DNA of 64,000 nt from Periplaneta americana. Its lineage: Eukaryota > Arthropoda > Insecta > Blattodea > Blattidae. Made by a program: the position numbers and the translations under genes. Below, in pieces: positions 63,913 to 64,000 of the stretch. The stretch spans positions 164,452,102 through 164,516,101 of the forward strand of contig NC_091132.1 of the NCBI RefSeq assembly GCF_040183065.1. Reading direction: 5' to 3'. The notes under the pieces were generated by a model that was not told the DNA's origin, did no database searches, and saw nothing but the letters and a program-made list of their open reading frames with translations. Position 1 is the stretch's first letter. Every line of letters starts with the position of its first letter.

Positions 63913-64000
63913 TCCACACCTGTAGAGTAACGGTTAGCGCGTCTGGCCGGGTTCGATTCCCGGTCGGAGCAGATTACCTGGTTGAGGTTTTTTCCGGGGT
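63913..64000 (+). mobile_element. SINE B copy 8, cut by the window edge
   Basis: It starts CCACACCTGTAGAGTAACGG with box B GGGTTCGATTCCCGG. The head lacks about 17 bases between TCTGGCC and GGGTTCG that are present in the other copies (the GCGAAACCAGGTGGCCC stretch). The rest runs off the window. Confidence 0.9.

Overview
The window reads as AT-rich, intron-bearing insect nuclear DNA. Its short zinc-finger exons open with a Met-Asp-Val module typical of very large C2H2 families in cockroaches and termites, and its tRNA-headed SINEs are of the kind seen in Blattodea. I infer a cockroach (Periplaneta-like), from motifs only. There is no CRISPR array, operon or prokaryotic gene structure.

The host genes are pieces of three C2H2 zinc-finger paralogues. 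Gene A (minus strand) has exon 1 at 15351-15448 and exon 2 at 7875-8012; its later exons lie beyond the left edge or are lost. Gene B (plus strand) is complete in coding sequence: 39272-39367, 42051-42236, 43627-43709 and 48996-50292 join in frame to 553 residues with 14 fingers. Gene C (plus strand) shows exon 1 at 61266-61363 and continues past the right edge. The N-terminal exons of all three are acidic and carry hydrophobic-Lys-x-Glu motifs, the SUMO acceptor consensus. This is the observation I rate most worth following. Decayed finger fragments lie 1-2 kb downstream of gene B.

Most of the rest is transposable elements, many with both ends and target duplications readable by eye. 3.0-4.8 kb: two hAT MITEs. 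5.2-7.7 kb: one Harbinger-type element nested in another, with a Tc1 fragment inside. 10.35-12.06 kb: a Tigger/pogo element holding a CENP-B-type N-terminus and a tyrosine-recombinase C-terminus. 13.5-14.7, 18.0-18.8, 20.6-21.5, 36.9-37.7 and 38.35-39.2 kb: further hAT elements. 16.7-17.7 kb: a mariner-like element with a nested fold-back. 26.77-28.07 kb: a P-like element with a THAP exon, sitting in a dispersed repeat whose paralogue at 16 kb lacks the insertion. 29.1-29.5 kb: a MITE inserted in its own family. 30.4-31.0 kb: Tc1. 32.9-34.1 kb: an unclassified element with 8-bp duplications. 53.66-55.58 kb: a second THAP-bearing inverted-repeat element. 55.6-57.3 kb: a Harbinger element with a MADF relic. 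Non-LTR pieces (RTE-like, Jockey/CR1-like, RNase H-bearing) are spread through the window. Three SINE families (A two copies, B eight, C two) share one 3' tail motif although their tRNA-like heads differ.

The picture is a young, expanding zinc-finger cluster embedded in several DNA-transposon and retroposon families. I saw no LTR retrovirus-like element or Polinton. Boundaries without target duplications are estimates by eye.
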